From: Blastocladiella emersonii ATCC 22665
Lineage: Eukaryota > Blastocladiomycota > Blastocladiomycetes > Blastocladiales > Blastocladiaceae
Assembly (NCBI GenBank): GCA_025594325.1
Contig: JANHCV010000006.1
Location: 930,001 to 994,000 of the forward strand
Length of the DNA stretch: 64,000 nucleotides
Reading direction: 5' to 3'
Below are positions 44,605 to 56,380 of the stretch, piece by piece (position 1 is the first letter of the stretch; each line of letters starts with the position of its first letter). The position numbers and the translations under genes were made by a program. The notes below the pieces were generated by a model. That model did not search any database. It saw nothing but the letters and a program-made list of their open reading frames with translations, and was not told the DNA's origin.

Positions 44605-47518
44605 ATGGTGTCGCTCCAGGACCTCCTCCAGCAGTCGCGGCAGCTGCAGGGCGCGCTGACGCCGGCCGGCGCGCCCGACCTGCACCGGTCGCTCGAGCAG
44701 GTCGCCAACCGCTCGCTCAAGCTCGCCGAGCGCAGTGTCCGCGAGCAGTCGATGCGCGGCCCGCTCGCCGCCTCGGTCGAGACCACCGCGTGCGTGTGCC
44801 TTCTGCTTGCCATCACGCCGCGACCACTACCGCTCACACTCGTTTCCTGTGAACAGCCAGTCGTTCCTCGCCTCGGCCGGCTTCAACTCCGAGGCCCTCA
44901 AGCACGACCTCGATGCCCTCGACATCACCCGCTCGCTCGACGCGGTCCGCCCCGCCGCCGACATGGACGTGCCGGCCTTCCTCGACAACGAGCACGACAA
45001 CCTCGTCATGGCCGCCCTCGAGGAGACCAAGACCCACACCGCGTGGGACGCCGAGTGCCTCGTCCAGCAGGCCCTCAACGCCGAGTGGGAGGCCACGCGC
45101 CTGCGCTTCTGCTCCGAGCTCGACCTCGCCCCCGCCTCCTCGGCCGCCACCGCCATGGACGTGACTACCACCGCCGGCATCACGAGCGCCGCCGCCATGG
45201 GCTCGCGCGGCCTCGGCGCCTCGCCCGCGTCGGCCGCCCAGCCCGGCTTTGCCGCCCCGCTCACGGCCAAGGACCAGGCGTACATCCGCGCCCTGACCGC
45301 GCTCAACGAGAGCACCGTGCGCGACGACATGCTGGTCGCGGACGGCGCCGCCAACGCGGACCTGGTCGCCGACTCCCGCGCCGCGACGCTCGCGCACGGC
45401 GGGCCCGCCAGCGCCACCCTCGCGTCGCTGTGGGACCTGACCCACACCATCCTCGCCCCGGCGTCCTCGGCGCCGCTGCAGTACGCCGCCACCTACCTGT
45501 CGCCCGCGGCGGGCCGCGGCGACGATTCGGCGCGCGCGCAGCTCCTGCACGCGTTCATGTCGCGGGCGCGCACGCACCTCGAGGCCGGGTTCTACGCCAT
45601 GGTCGAGGACACGATCCAGCGCCAGCCCAAGGCCGCCATGGCCGGCGGCGACCCCGACGTCGTGCCGCGCGTCGCCGCCTTTGTGCGGTCGCGCTTCTTC
45701 AAGAACTACACGTGGGACCTGCCCGCGCCCGAGCTCAACGGCGACGAGGTGCCGTTCTGGGCCGTCGCCTTTTACCTGCTGCGGTGCGGCAAGCGCGCCG
45801 AGGCCCTCGCGTACCTGCGCGACAACGTCCAGTACATGGCCGAGAACACGTTCCCGCAGTACCTCGCCGAGTGGATCGACGGCAACCTGACGCCCGAGCT
45901 CGAGGGCCAGATCCGTACCTACTACACGGAGCTGCTCGTCCGCGCCAAGGCCGCCGACCACCGCAACGCCCTCGCCGCGGCTGACGTCTCGGCGGCGGCC
46001 GCCGCCATGGCCGTCGACGCGGCGCCCGCGGCGGGCGTCGACCCGTACAAGCTCGCCATCTTCAAGCTGGTCGGCCGGTGCGACCTCGCCAACAAGAAGC
46101 TCGACCAGATTGTCGGTGCGACCGAAGACTGGATGTGGGTGCGGCTCATGCTCGCGTCGACGGCCGACGACAAGTACACGCCGTTGGACGTGCAGGCCGA
46201 GGTGGCCGCGCTCGAGGCGTATTTCGCCAACCAGCCGCCGCTCAAGTACGTGCACATGCTCGTGACGTGCGGCCTGTTCGAGAAGGCCGTGACGCAGCTC
46301 GCCAAGACCGACGACATGAAGGGGGAGGCGCTCCACCTCGCGCTCGCCCTGCACCACTACGGGTGCCTGCGGATCCCCGCCAACCCCGTCGACCCCGTCA
46401 CCATGCAGCTCGATCTCGGCGTCGGCTCCGGCGCCGGCGCCAACCGCGCGACCGGCCCCGCGTACGTGCCGCTACAGACACTCATTGCGCAGTTTATCGC
46501 GACCAAACTCGCGGCCGACCACGCGGCGCAGCTGCAGTACCTGGTGCGCCTGCCGCACTACGCGCTCGCCGGGAACCCCAAGTACACGGCGGTCGGTCCC
46601 GCCGGGCCCGCGATCGCCGCCGAGTACGCGGCGTGGCGCACGGATGCGTACCGCAAGGCCGTGGCGTGGGTGCGCACCGGGTCGAACGCGTCGCCCATCG
46701 AGATCGCGCCCGCGTATCTGTTCCTGCTCGGCATGGCCGACATGGTCGAGTTCCAGTCGCAGATCGTGGCCGAGGCGGCGCAGCTCGCGCGCGACGAGGA
46801 CGCGCTCGAGGACGCCATCTTCCTGTTCGCGCAGTGCAACGACACGCCGTCAGTCTTCGAGTGCCTGATCCAGGCGCTCGCGCGCGCGTTCGACCAGGGC
46901 CCGCACATGCTGGTGTCGTCGGCGTCGCTTCCCGGCACGGACCTGCCGCCGGGCGCCCGCGAGGGTCTGTCGTCGGGCACGCTCGGCGGCGTCCTGTACG
47001 CGGCGGACCACGTCATCAACTACTTTGACTCGCTCCCCGACATAGTCGCCGACTGGAAGGCGACGGGCGCGGGCAACGGGGTCGCCGAGGCCGCGCTCAA
47101 GGACCGCGCGCACCGGCTCGCGCAGCTGCGCACCACGGCCAAGCTCCTGCGCGACCTCGTGTACGTGCAGTCGCTCGCGTCGACGCCCGCGCAGGAGGGC
47201 ATGGCGCTCGACGCGCTCCGCGGCACCGAGCTCGTCCCGCTCAACGGGAACGCCCCGCTCGACCGGTTCGTCGACCGCATCCGCCAGGTCCCCGCCGAGG
47301 TCCAGGCGTGCGTCCCGCGCCTCCTCCGGCTTACCATGGACCTCCTCGCCCGCGCACACCGCCAGGCGGTCGCGAACCGGCTCAACGACGACGCCGCGCA
47401 GTACCGCGCCGCGGCGCGCCAGGTCCGCGCGTTCGCTGGCCTCGTGCCGATCAAGATGGAGGCGCAGCTCCACGCGATGCTCGCGCAGAAGGAGGTCGAG
47501 ATGTCGGCCAAGTTCTAA
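44605..47518 (+). CDS. NIC96: Nuclear pore linker nucleoporin Nic96/Nup93
   Basis: Two exons, 44605-44789 and 44857-47518, and a 67-nt intron at phase 2 give 948 aa. Nic96/Nup93 is the inner-ring scaffold that anchors Nsp1/Nup62 to the pore. Splicing restores AQSFLASAGFNSEALKHDLDAL, matching the conserved start of the family domain. The rest is the elongated alpha-solenoid, with VPFWAVAFYLLRCGKRAEAL, CLRIPAN and PAYLFLLGM type blocks, and the C-terminal GLVPIKMEAQLHAMLAQKEVEM. It is a little longer than yeast Nic96 (839 aa), mainly from Ala-rich inserts around residues 160-200 and 455-475. The N-terminal 60 residues form a short amphipathic helix region where Nsp1-complex binding would be expected. 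Confidence 0.93.
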
Positions 47519-47561
47519 GGTCGGTGTGAAGGCTACGGTGGATATATCTAATTGATTGAGC

Positions 47562-47963
47562 TCAGGTCTCCCACGGCTTGCGGCGCGGCGCCAGCGTCGC
47601 CGGCGTCGGGGCCGCGTCGTTGAGCTTGTCCGGGATCTCGCGCACGCCGGGCACGGGTTTGCCCTCGGACACGAGGCGCACGATCTCGGCGAACGAGGCC
47701 GGGTACGCGGGCTCGGTCGCGGCCGCTGTGGGCTCCGGTGAAGCGGGAGCAGGAGCGGGCGCAGGAGCCGAGGCAGCAGCAGCAGCGGTCAGGCGCGCAT
47801 AGTAGAACCGGCGCGCCTTGTCGGTGGCGGCGGGGTGGTCGGCGGGATCCGCGACCCCCGCGAGGATCGACTTGAGCCCGGCCTGGAACGTCGCGTCGCC
47901 CGCAAAGTCGTAGCTCTCGAACGGCGCGAGCGCGTTGCTGGAAGTGTTATGCTGCGAATCCAT
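47562..47963 (-). CDS. PEX39-type (C6orf226-like) KPWE-motif protein
   Basis: A single exon of 133 aa. The N-terminal part carries ALAPFESYDFAGDATFQAGLKSILAGVADP; the middle is an Ala/Pro linker. The C-terminal YPASFAEIVRLVSEGKPVPG and REIPDKLNDAAP with final RRKPWET match the compact family exemplified by human C6orf226 and its yeast counterpart. That family is reported as PEX39, a cofactor that helps Pex7 import PTS2 proteins into peroxisomes, with the terminal KPWE motif conserved. The KPWE end and IP-x-L-N spacing are directly visible; the peroxisomal role comes from the family. It is divergent from the beta-MPP gene across 263 bp. Confidence 0.8.
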   Translation of the reverse strand: MDSQHNTSSNALAPFESYDFAGDATFQAGLKSILAGVADPADHPAATDKARRFYYARLTAAAAASAPAPAPAPASPEPTAAATEPAYPASFAEIVRLVSEGKPVPGVREIPDKLNDAAPTPATLAPRRKPWET

Positions 47964-48226
47964 GGCTGTTGGGCGTGGAGAGCAGAGAAAAAGTTATGTG
48001 GCGCAACGCCTGGCTCATTGCGATCGGGCGCAGCGCAGGTGAGGTCAGCTGATGCGTCCGCCGACCCAAACAGGCCAGTGCCGTGCAACCTTCCGCGGCC
48101 GCCGCGATGCACGGCGCGAGGGAATCGCCCATCGCCGACCACGTCGCCTGTTGCTGCCGCCGCCGTCGCACCCTCGCCGTCTTCCTGCAACTGCAACCGG
48201 CCTCCCGGAGACTGCCGCCCACCACC

Positions 48227-49833
48227 ATGCTGTCCGCTGCCCTGCGTCTGACCGCGAAGCGCAACGTGGTACGTGCGCAGCATTCGGGGGTTGGTGGATG
48301 GTGGTGCTTCGCCGGATGGAGTGCACTCGCTCGTTTGCTCCCTGAACGATGGATGAATCAACAACGAACGGAATGGGATTAGAGGAGGGAGCACGAGTGC
48401 GCTGCCATCGCGAGCAAACCACGCCTCCACCAACGCCGACACGAGGACCCCATACCAACACCCGCTATCCCGTGTAGCGCTCGCTCGCCACCGCGTCGTC
48501 GTCGTCGTACCCCGGCGCGCTCCTCAATGTGCCCAAGACCCAGGTGACGCGCCTGCCCAACGGGCTCACGGTCGCGACCGAGTCGAACCCGGCCCTGGCC
48601 ACGGCCACGGTCGGCGTGTGGATCGACTCGGGCTCGCGCGCCGAGACCAAGGCCAACAACGGCGTCGCCCACTTCCTCGAGCACATCTCCTTCAAGGGCA
48701 CCAAGCAGCGCACCCAGTCGGGCCTCGAGATCGAGATCGAGAACATGGGCGGCCACCTCAACGCCTACACGTCGCGCGAGCAGACCGTCTACTACGCCAA
48801 GCTCTTCTCGCAGGACGTGGCCAAGGGCGTCAACATTCTGGGGGATATCCTCCAGAACTCGACCCTCGACGCCGGCGCCATCGACCGCGAGCGCGCCGTG
48901 ATCCTGCGCGAGGCCGAGGAGGTCGACAAGCAGGTTGAGGAGGTCGTCTTCGACCACCTCCACGCCGCCGCCTTCCCCGAGAACGCCCTCGGCTACACGA
49001 TCCTCGGCCCCAAGGAGAACATCCAGACCCTGTCGCAGGCCGACCTGCAGGCCTACATCAAGAACAACTACACGGCCGACCGCATGGTCGTTGTCGGTGC
49101 CGGCAACGTCGACCACGCCGAGCTGTGCAAGCTCGCCGAGACCAACTTCGGCAAGCTGCCCCAGGGCTCGGGCAAGGCCAAGTTCGTGCGCCCCGCCTTC
49201 ACCGGCTCGGACGTGCGCATCCGCGTCGACGACATGCCCACGGCCCACATTGCGCTCGCCGTCGAGGGCGCGTCGTGGACCTCGGCCGACCACTGGCCCC
49301 TCCTCGTCGCCTCGGCCATGATCGGCTCGTACGACCGCGCCGCCGGCAACGCGCACCCGTCGTCCAAGCTCGCCCAGATCGTCGCCAAGCACAACCTGGC
49401 CAACTCATTCACCTCCTTCAACACCACCTACTCGGACACGGGCCTGTGGGGCATCTACATCCAGTCCAACAACCGCGACAACCTCGATGACCTCGCCCAC
49501 TTCACGGTCCGCGAGTGGATGCGCCTCGCGACCGCCCCCTCCGAGGGCGAGGTGGCCATCGCCAAGCAGCAGCTCAAGACCTCGCTCCTCCTCGCCCTCG
49601 ACGGCACCACGCCCGTCGCCGAGGAGATTGGCCGCCAGATGCTCGCGTACGGCCGCCGCCTGTCGCCCTTCGAGATCGACCGCCTCGTCGACGCCGTCAC
49701 CGTCGAGGACGTGAAGCGCGTCGCTAACGAGTTCATCTACGACCGCGACCTCGCCATCGTCGCCGTCGGCCCCGTCGAGTGCCTCCCCGACTACAACCGC
49801 ATCCGCTCCGCCATGAACCTGCTCCGCTACTAA
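48227..49833 (+). CDS. PMPCB/MAS1: Mitochondrial processing peptidase beta subunit
   Basis: Two exons, 48227-48268 and 48478-49833, with a 209-nt intron (the longest in the window), give 465 aa. Exon 1 codes 14 residues (MLSAALRLTAKRNV) and completes a presequence with RSLATASSSS. The M16 metallopeptidase motif HFLEH (residues 79-83) and the distal Glu region EEVDKQVEEVVFDHLHAAAF are intact, as are LPNGLTVATE and GGHLNAYTSREQTVYYAK, so this is the catalytic beta subunit, which removes matrix presequences together with alpha-MPP. A gene for inactive Core1 would lack HxxEH. The frame is long and strongly coding. TGCAACC motifs lie about 30 nt before the start. Confidence 0.95.
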
Positions 49834-49986
49834 GCCGTTCCGCTTGGTGGTTTTGCTGGTGTAACCTTGCGCATTTGTTCTCCCCTTCCTCGCTTCACTT
49901 TCCTCACCTCCCTCCTCACCCCTCCCTCTTATGATAAACACCTAAGTTCTCCATGTTCACCATCATCCCACCAAACACCTTCTTCA

Positions 49987-51226
49987 TCAGACCGAGATCC
50001 CCCCGTACGGCTTAGTGTGCACATACCCCGGGCCATGGGTCTCGTACTCGTCCCTGCTCACGTACGCCTTGGCGTCGGGGAACACGAGGCGCGCCAGCAG
50101 CGACGCGCCGAGGTACCCCGCGAGCCCCGCCGTCTTGCCCGCGTACCCCTCGAGGTACTCGGGCGTGTCGCGGAACCGCACCTCGCGCGGCTGCGTCTCG
50201 CCCAGCGTGCTCGTGATCGGGAACACGAGCCGGAGATCGAGTTCGAGCCGTTCGCGCACGTGCGCGATCCGCGATGCACCGGGACCCGTCACGACCACGG
50301 CGTCGAGGAGCGAGATCCGCGCGGCCGCGTCAGAACCGTCGACCGCCGAGACGACGGTTGACCACAGCGCGACGAGCAGCGCGTCGACGGGCGCCGTGCG
50401 CAGCGACGCCGGGATCGGCGTGTCGCCGAGCGTCGTGGACGGGACGATGTGCGTCGGGAGCGACGCCGACCACAGGTCCGTCGCGGCCGCGAGCGTCGAC
50501 TCGGGGATCGCGCGCGTCGCGGCGTCGGTGTCGGGGTGCGAGAGGAACGCGCGCGCCACGTCGACCATGCCTACGGGCGACAGCCGCGCCGCCGTTTTGA
50601 GCGGGACCGCGTCGACGACGGGCGTCACCTCTACACGTTCCGGGAATGAGAACGCCGTCGCACGGGGGCGAAGCAGGAACGCGCGCACCGATGCAGTCGT
50701 ATCCGATCTCGACGACGATGCCCGTGACGCAGTTGACGCCGAACAGCGCGGCGACGGGCGCCGGGCACGTCGCGAACCCGGGCACGTTGCACTCCTCGAA
50801 GAAGAACTTGGTCGCAATCTCGACGTCGGCCTTTGTCCACGCGCTGGGCACCAGCAGGAGCACCGGGTGGTCGCCCTGCCGCCGCGAGATGCCGAGGTCG
50901 CGCTGGTACACCTGCTTCCTACACGGCCGTGGGTGTTCAGGAGGTTGGATGGGGAGGGCGAGGGGATCGCAGCAGAAGTACCAGTGCGCGCACAGCGCGG
51001 GCCAGTCGCGCACGATCCCGCGCTCCATGGGCGACGGCTGCGAAGGGTCGAACGGGAAGAACTAGATTGACCCGACGGTTCGCTCAGTCACCGTCGTGAA
51101 CCAGCAGAGTACAAGCAAGCAGGGCGGTACCCGACACTGCGGGTCAAGCGGGCCCGTCAGGCCGCCCGAGGTGCCTTCGGCGCCCGGGATCAGCACCACG
51201 TAGCGCTCCTCGCGATTGAGTGACAT
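49987..51226 (-). CDS. ARP9: Actin-related protein Arp9-like
   Basis: Four exons (51226-51131, 51061-50982, 50918-50689, 50630-49987) with introns of 69, 63 and 58 nt give 349 aa. Blocks HPVLLLVPSAWTKADVEIA, EECNVPGFATCPAPVAALFG and GIVVEIGYDCIEVTPVVDAV align well with the yeast Arp9 region running LLLITHHSWSQSDLEI to IPIVD. The end YLGASLLARLVFPDAKAYVS then RDEYETHGPG parallels the actin-fold C-terminus (LGAQ..YITREKYNMKGP). Arp9 acts with Arp7 in SWI/SNF and RSC remodellers. It is shorter than yeast Arp9 (467 aa), lacking its internal acidic insert, and the actin ATP-binding loops are poorly conserved, as usual for Arp9. Arp10 is the alternative, with weaker resemblance. A TGCAACG element is 16 nt before the start. 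Confidence 0.78.
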
Positions 51227-51488
51227 GATGGAGAGTCGATGCGTTGCAATAAGTCGTCGGGGTCGGGTGCAAGAGCAAGAGGGAGGGCGGCGAGAGTCGA
51301 AGGCGGTCGGCGGCGCGGCGCGACCTCCTCCGCCGTCGCGAGAGTCTCCGACCGGTCCTCGGAGCTTCTCTTCTCTTCCCCCCTACTGGAAGCGCAGGTA
51401 ATCATCATGTATTGCTCTATGCATCGAATGGAATGGACATCGACCAAGTGGCGCCACGCGTCGCGGCCACCGGGGCGCCGCTCCTTGG

Positions 51489-52326
51489 TCATGACCGCCA
51501 GTTGGGCAGCAGCGCGGCCATCTCGACGTCGATCGCTCTCGGTCTCGCGTGCTTGCCCCTCTTGAAGAGCAGGGAGCCGATGACGATCATGAGCGCGAGC
51601 AGCGCCAGGGTCGCCTGCCACGCGAGTACTTGCCGCGCGCCGCCGACCTTGACCACTTGGGCGGCGTCATCGACGGACAAGTTCGTGAGGGTGGTCAGGT
51701 TGCGGAACTCGTCGGGGATCGGGCCGGTAAGCTGGTTCCCGTCGAGCACGCTACAGGGCGGGGTGCAGGCGGTCAGTGACTGAGCTTCGAGCGGTGCTTC
51801 GCCCGATTCAACGCACAGTGACGTGAGCTTGCGCAGCTTGCCGAGTTCTCGCGGGATCAGACCTGTGAGCTTGTTGGATTGCAAATCTCTAGCAGCGACT
51901 CGACGTGTCAGCGAGCGCAGCTCATAGTCGGAGCGGGAGAACAGTCGTACAGGGACTGGAGCTGCGAGAGCTCGCCGAGCTCCGCAGGGATCGGGCCTGA
52001 GAGCTTATTGTCGTAGAGCTCTCTAGCGTCGACCGGGTGGTGAGAACGTGGGCGGGTCGAGATGTTTAACAGCCCGTACGTACAAGACTTCGAGCTCGGT
52101 GAGCTGGCCCAGTTCCTTGGGAATCGTGCCGGTCAGGTTGCGGCCAGCGAGGTTGCTACAATACTCGCTCTGTCAGTGGACGCGAGACACTTCATGTCGA
52201 CCAGCCAATCGTACAGCATGCGAAAGCGGCCACGCTCGTCGCAGGTGATGCCCGACCAGGAGCAGCAGTCTGCGTCTGCTCCCTTCGATCGGCAGTGATG
52301 GTGGCAACGATGTCGCAGTCGCTCAT
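51489..52326 (-). CDS. Leucine-rich-repeat single-pass membrane protein (5' end uncertain)
   Basis: Exons 52155-52084, 52022-51951 and 51888-51817 are each exactly 72 nt and each encode one plant-type LRR (LxxNxLTGxIPxELGxLxxL). All introns are 59-66 nt and phase 2. The first exon (ending 52215) has a plant-like cap DCCSWSGITCDERGRFRML. The last exon (51750-51489) has a partial repeat, a membrane helix (LAWQATLALLALMIVIGSLL) and a short basic tail without a kinase domain. The 5' end is unclear. An ATG at 52324-52326 (MSDCDIVATITADRR) is one base out of frame with the cap; alternatively a 56-nt intron (GTGAAC..CGAAG) joins a different upstream frame. It is probably a surface recognition or adhesion protein; function is inferred. 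Confidence 0.72.
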
Positions 52327-53940
52327 CGCGTTGTTCACTCGCGGAACTCGACAGCGAGTGGAGGCGCTTGATTCTTTGAAAGGGAAGTTGCGACGGTCCA
52401 GCAGCGCAGCAAGCTCGGTGCCGTTGATCCAGCAGCGAATCCCTGTGGCGAAAGCAGGGTTGGGTCGACGTAAGGGAGGGAATGAGGGTGCTTCCGTCGC
52501 GTGAGGCGGACTACCTGGGCCCCTCGACTGCGGTTACAGCTTACCGCAGCGAGCAACCTGGCACCCGTTGTACAGCCACCCGGTAAGATGGACGGCGGGC
52601 TTCGTGCAAACATGTACTTTCACATGGGCGGGCCGACGTTCAAGGTGACTAGCAACCGAGGCCACCGATATGCACGCGCATCCATCCATCAACTCGTTTA
52701 CTCCTGTGGGTCGCACCAAACTGATTTATCAGTCTCTTTTGCACGTAAGGCTCGTTATCGCGCGCGTCACCTTCCGTGTCGGCGCAGGCCTGTCCCGAAC
52801 AAACTGCGAGACAGCCTGCGGGACATCACGTGTGTGGCTGAACGCGCCGTCGCGTCGCTCATGAGCGCGGGGACGTGAGGACGTGGACGAAGAGCGCAGT
52901 CATGGACCACGCGCTGCGGCATCCTTTTTCAAAGCAGAGGAATGAGGGACGCTGAGGAAGTACGTTAGGGTAAATGAGCAAACTGAAGCGTATCTATATC
53001 ATTCACGAGGAGTAACTCCCGTCCGAACATGCAGCCCCCACGGCCATCACCAAACTCGAGTCTCGTGCAACAATCCGGCTCCGCGCTGCGACGCGACTGG
53101 TACAGAGAGCCGCACTCGCGCGGGCGGCGCGGCTTTTTCACGGCGCCAACGCGAGTACGGCCCAAGCAGCGCGGTGCGGGAGGCGGCGGACAATACTCGA
53201 GCGATGGCAACGGGGTCGGAGAGTCCGGTGATTGCGGAGTGCCTGCTTCCCAAGGAGCTTTGAGTCTATCAAAGGATACATGTGGTGATTTGTCCGAGAG
53301 CAACTCCGTGAGCTCCTCCGCCTCTCAAGGACTGAACTTGGATTTGGTTTGGAGAAGCGGGCGCGTCATCCAGCGATCTAGTGCGATGGCGAAGCCCGCG
53401 GAAAGCTGGACAGTTGTGAAATTCGCACGGCAACGACAAGTCGTCGGCCACAACAGACGCCGAGTTCATGAAGTGGAGCTGGTACCGCCGCGCATCGCGT
53501 TAAATAGCTCCGTCAGCCGCGAGCCGTCGGCCTTGTCCACACTCGTCAGGCACTTCACGGACTCGAGCGATCTTAGTTGCGCCCACGTCCATCGAAACGA
53601 AAAGAGGTAGATCATTCTGCTGTCGTCCTCGGGGCTCGGGAAGACTGGGCCTCGAAGCCGACCATGCAAGAAAACGCAATACTCCTCGACGGCGCGAGAA
53701 TCTCATCGCTCCCATCCACCAATTCGATTGCATCCAGTCTTGATTCATGATTTGTTAGGGAAACCAATGTGGGAGAGAGCTGGCTCGCTCGATGGCGCGA
53801 GGGTCGGCAACTGGCGCGCGCTCTGACTCACGCGCTGACGTGCTCGCGCCGCTTAAGGATCTCGCGAAGAGTTGAAGAAACTGAATGCGCATGTACAACG
53901 TTGAATAGAATACAGAGGAATGGAAAAAAAAAGACTTCCA
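52327..53940. other. Region with degenerate coding-like frames
   Basis: 1.6 kb between the LRR gene and the orphan gene. On the minus strand a frame at about 53440-53160 reads LSAGFAIALDRWMTRPLLQT, meets a TGA, and continues EAEELTELLSDKSPHVSFDR; neighbouring frames also look partly coding. No family is recognised and no intact gene is visible. It is probably decayed sequence. Confidence 0.35.
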
Positions 53941-56380
53941 CTACTCTTGAGACGCGCGGCCGACGTGCTGGATCAGGCAGTACATGCCCATGAGCGCATC
54001 TCGCTCGCCTTTGCTGATCGTGGCCCACGACTTGCAGTGGTGCTCGGGGCGGGACGGGTAGAAGACGCGGAAGCGCGACGGCGCCTTCTTGGCGTACAGC
54101 TTGGTCTGCGTAAGGTGCAGCAGCGCCGCGTCGGCGACCGCGCGCATGATCGCGTCCGGGTCGTGGCTGCCGTCGCCGTGGGCGTGGGCCTCGGCCTGCT
54201 GCTTGAGCGTGTCCTCGAGCCGCGCCATGTACTGCAGGTACGCCGTAACCTCGGCGGCGTGGGCCGCGGTCTTGAACAGCTCGGGGTACACGGCCTGGAC
54301 CTGCTCGCCGAGCACCGCCGACTCGGCAGCCATGGCCTCGCGGAACGAGCACGGGTACCACGAGCGGTTCTCGCTCTTGGTCGCCGTGCCGACCGACGTG
54401 TCGAACGTGGTCGTGAGATCGATTCGCAGCTCGTGGTGGTCCTGGGTGAGCGCGCCGACGCGCGACGCGGCCTCGAGCGACATGGCCGGCCGCCGCTGCT
54501 TCATGAGGTACTTGCCGAGGTAGTCGACGGGCGAGTTGGGCGCGTCGCGCTCGACGCGCAGCAGGAACTGGAAGTAGCCGGCGCCGAGGTTCTTGGCGAT
54601 GGCGCGGCCGGAGCCGTGCTTGTTGCTGGCCTTGGCCTAGTCGACGGCCGACGCGTCGCGCACACCAACGCCCGTGATGCCGTCCGGGCTGGCGAGGTTG
54701 TCGCCCTTGGCGGACATGCCGGACAGCACGTCGCCGACCGATCTCGGCTTGATCTTGCGCGAGGCCGACTTGACGACGCGGCGGGCCGCGGCCTTGATGG
54801 ACGAGACCGACTTGCACATGACCGAATTGGCCGACTGCGCGATCTGGCGCACTGGAGCTGTTGGTGACCGGGTCGAGTCGCGGGCAGCGTCGCGGGCCGC
54901 CGTCAAGTCGCGCGTCGACTCGACGCTGGACGACTCGGGCTCCGCCTTGGGCAGCTCGGCGTGCTGGACCGGTGCCGAGACTGGGTCAGGATGCGCGGGC
55001 AGCGCCGTGGCGACTACCGAGCTCGCGGGGGCCGAGTCCTCGGCGACGAGCGTGAACGGGTGGCGCACCGTATCGTGGTGCGTGGCGGCATTGATGGGCG
55101 CGAGGAGAGTCTAAGCGACGAGACACACGCGTCAGATACCAGTCAAACCAGCTCGAAGCTCCGAATGAACGTACAGTGGTGGTAGTGGTGGCCGGGATCT
55201 CGGCGGCCTTGACGGGGATCTCGGCAACCTTGATGAGGTGAAGCTGCTGCTGCTCCTGGGAGCGCTTAGAAACCGAGTCGAGAAGAGCGGAGAGCTACAC
55301 GGCCACGAGGGTCAGAACGCACACGAGCTCAGGGTACCACATCAGGATCACACCTTGAAGTGACTGCTGTGCGAGGCGAGTGCCGGGAGAGTGGGTGCGG
55401 CCGAGGTGAACGGGTCGGCGGGCGGCGAGAGGCACAATGCGGACACCAGCGAGGAAGGAATGGCGACATCGGTCGCAAACGGCTACACGTCGCGGCGAGG
55501 GAGCGGGTCAGGGCCACGACACGCACGGACCGAGGTCATGACGAAGCGGTACCTCGCTGGAGCTGACGTGCGAGCCGGCCGACGACGAGGACAGGTGCGA
55601 GTCCGACGATGGCGAGCGAGGGACGATGTAGCTCCCGAAGAGCTGAACGATCACACAGCGCGCGAGAGTCAGTGCATGCTCGAGTCGGACGAGCGCAACG
55701 GCTCGAGGGAAACGTACGTTGTGGGAGCCGAGCCGCGAGCCAGCCGACGACGACGAACGCGATGCAGCCGAAATCAAAGACGAGGATGAGGTAGACGGCG
55801 ACACCGCGTGCGCGAGCGTGTCGTGATGCGGGGCCGCGTCCGGTGCGGCGGTCTGGCCCGCCGCCGCGTGCGCCAGGAAGAGAGGCACGTCCGGCCCGTT
55901 GTCGACTTGGTCGGCATACGGACGGTGGTACGGCTTCTCGCGGATCTGGGCGGCGGCGGCGAGCGGGAGCGAGGCGAGGGCGGGCGCGGGGGTAGTCGCC
56001 GGGATGATGGTGGTGGTGGTGCTCGCGGCGGGCGAGTTGGTCGTCGTCGGGATGGCGGCCGTGATGCCGAGGGTCGAAATGGAGCCGGCCTTGATGGTAG
56101 CCGGCGACGTGGCCGACGACAACGAGGCGGGGAGGGCCTTGGTGGTGGTGCCCGAGACGGCCGGGGCAGGAGCGACCGAAGCCGTCGCCGAGTGGAGCGA
56201 CATGGTCGAGTACGCCTTGACGAGGGCCATGACGTTGGTCTTGGCGTTGGTGGGCGCCGAGCGACGGCACGACGACGACGAGGTGAGGCTGGCCGAGGAG
56301 CCGGCAGCAGCCGAAAGCGACTCGAACAGCGAGATCTTGCTGGTGACGCGGTCAGCGACGGGGATCTCGTGGATGGTCAT
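53941..56380 (-). CDS. Orphan protein, five exons, in-frame TAG in last exon
   Basis: Exons 56380-55718, 55642-55553, 55482-55354, 55294-55175 and 55110-53941, all joined at phase 0 by introns of 75, 70, 59 and 64 nt, give about 722 codons. Residues 1-430 are Ser/Thr/Ala/Pro-rich and disordered, with one Gln-rich helix (SQEQQQLHLIKVAEI). The last about 230 residues look folded and helical (FQFLLRVERDAPNSPVDYLG, RSWYPCSFREAMAAESAVLG, PEHHCKSWATISKGERDALM). A TAG at 54637-54639 interrupts exon 5 between two coding stretches. It may be a real stop, an error, or the acceptor TAG of an intron from GTGCTG at 54729 (93 nt, phase 0). I recognise no family. Confidence 0.68.
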
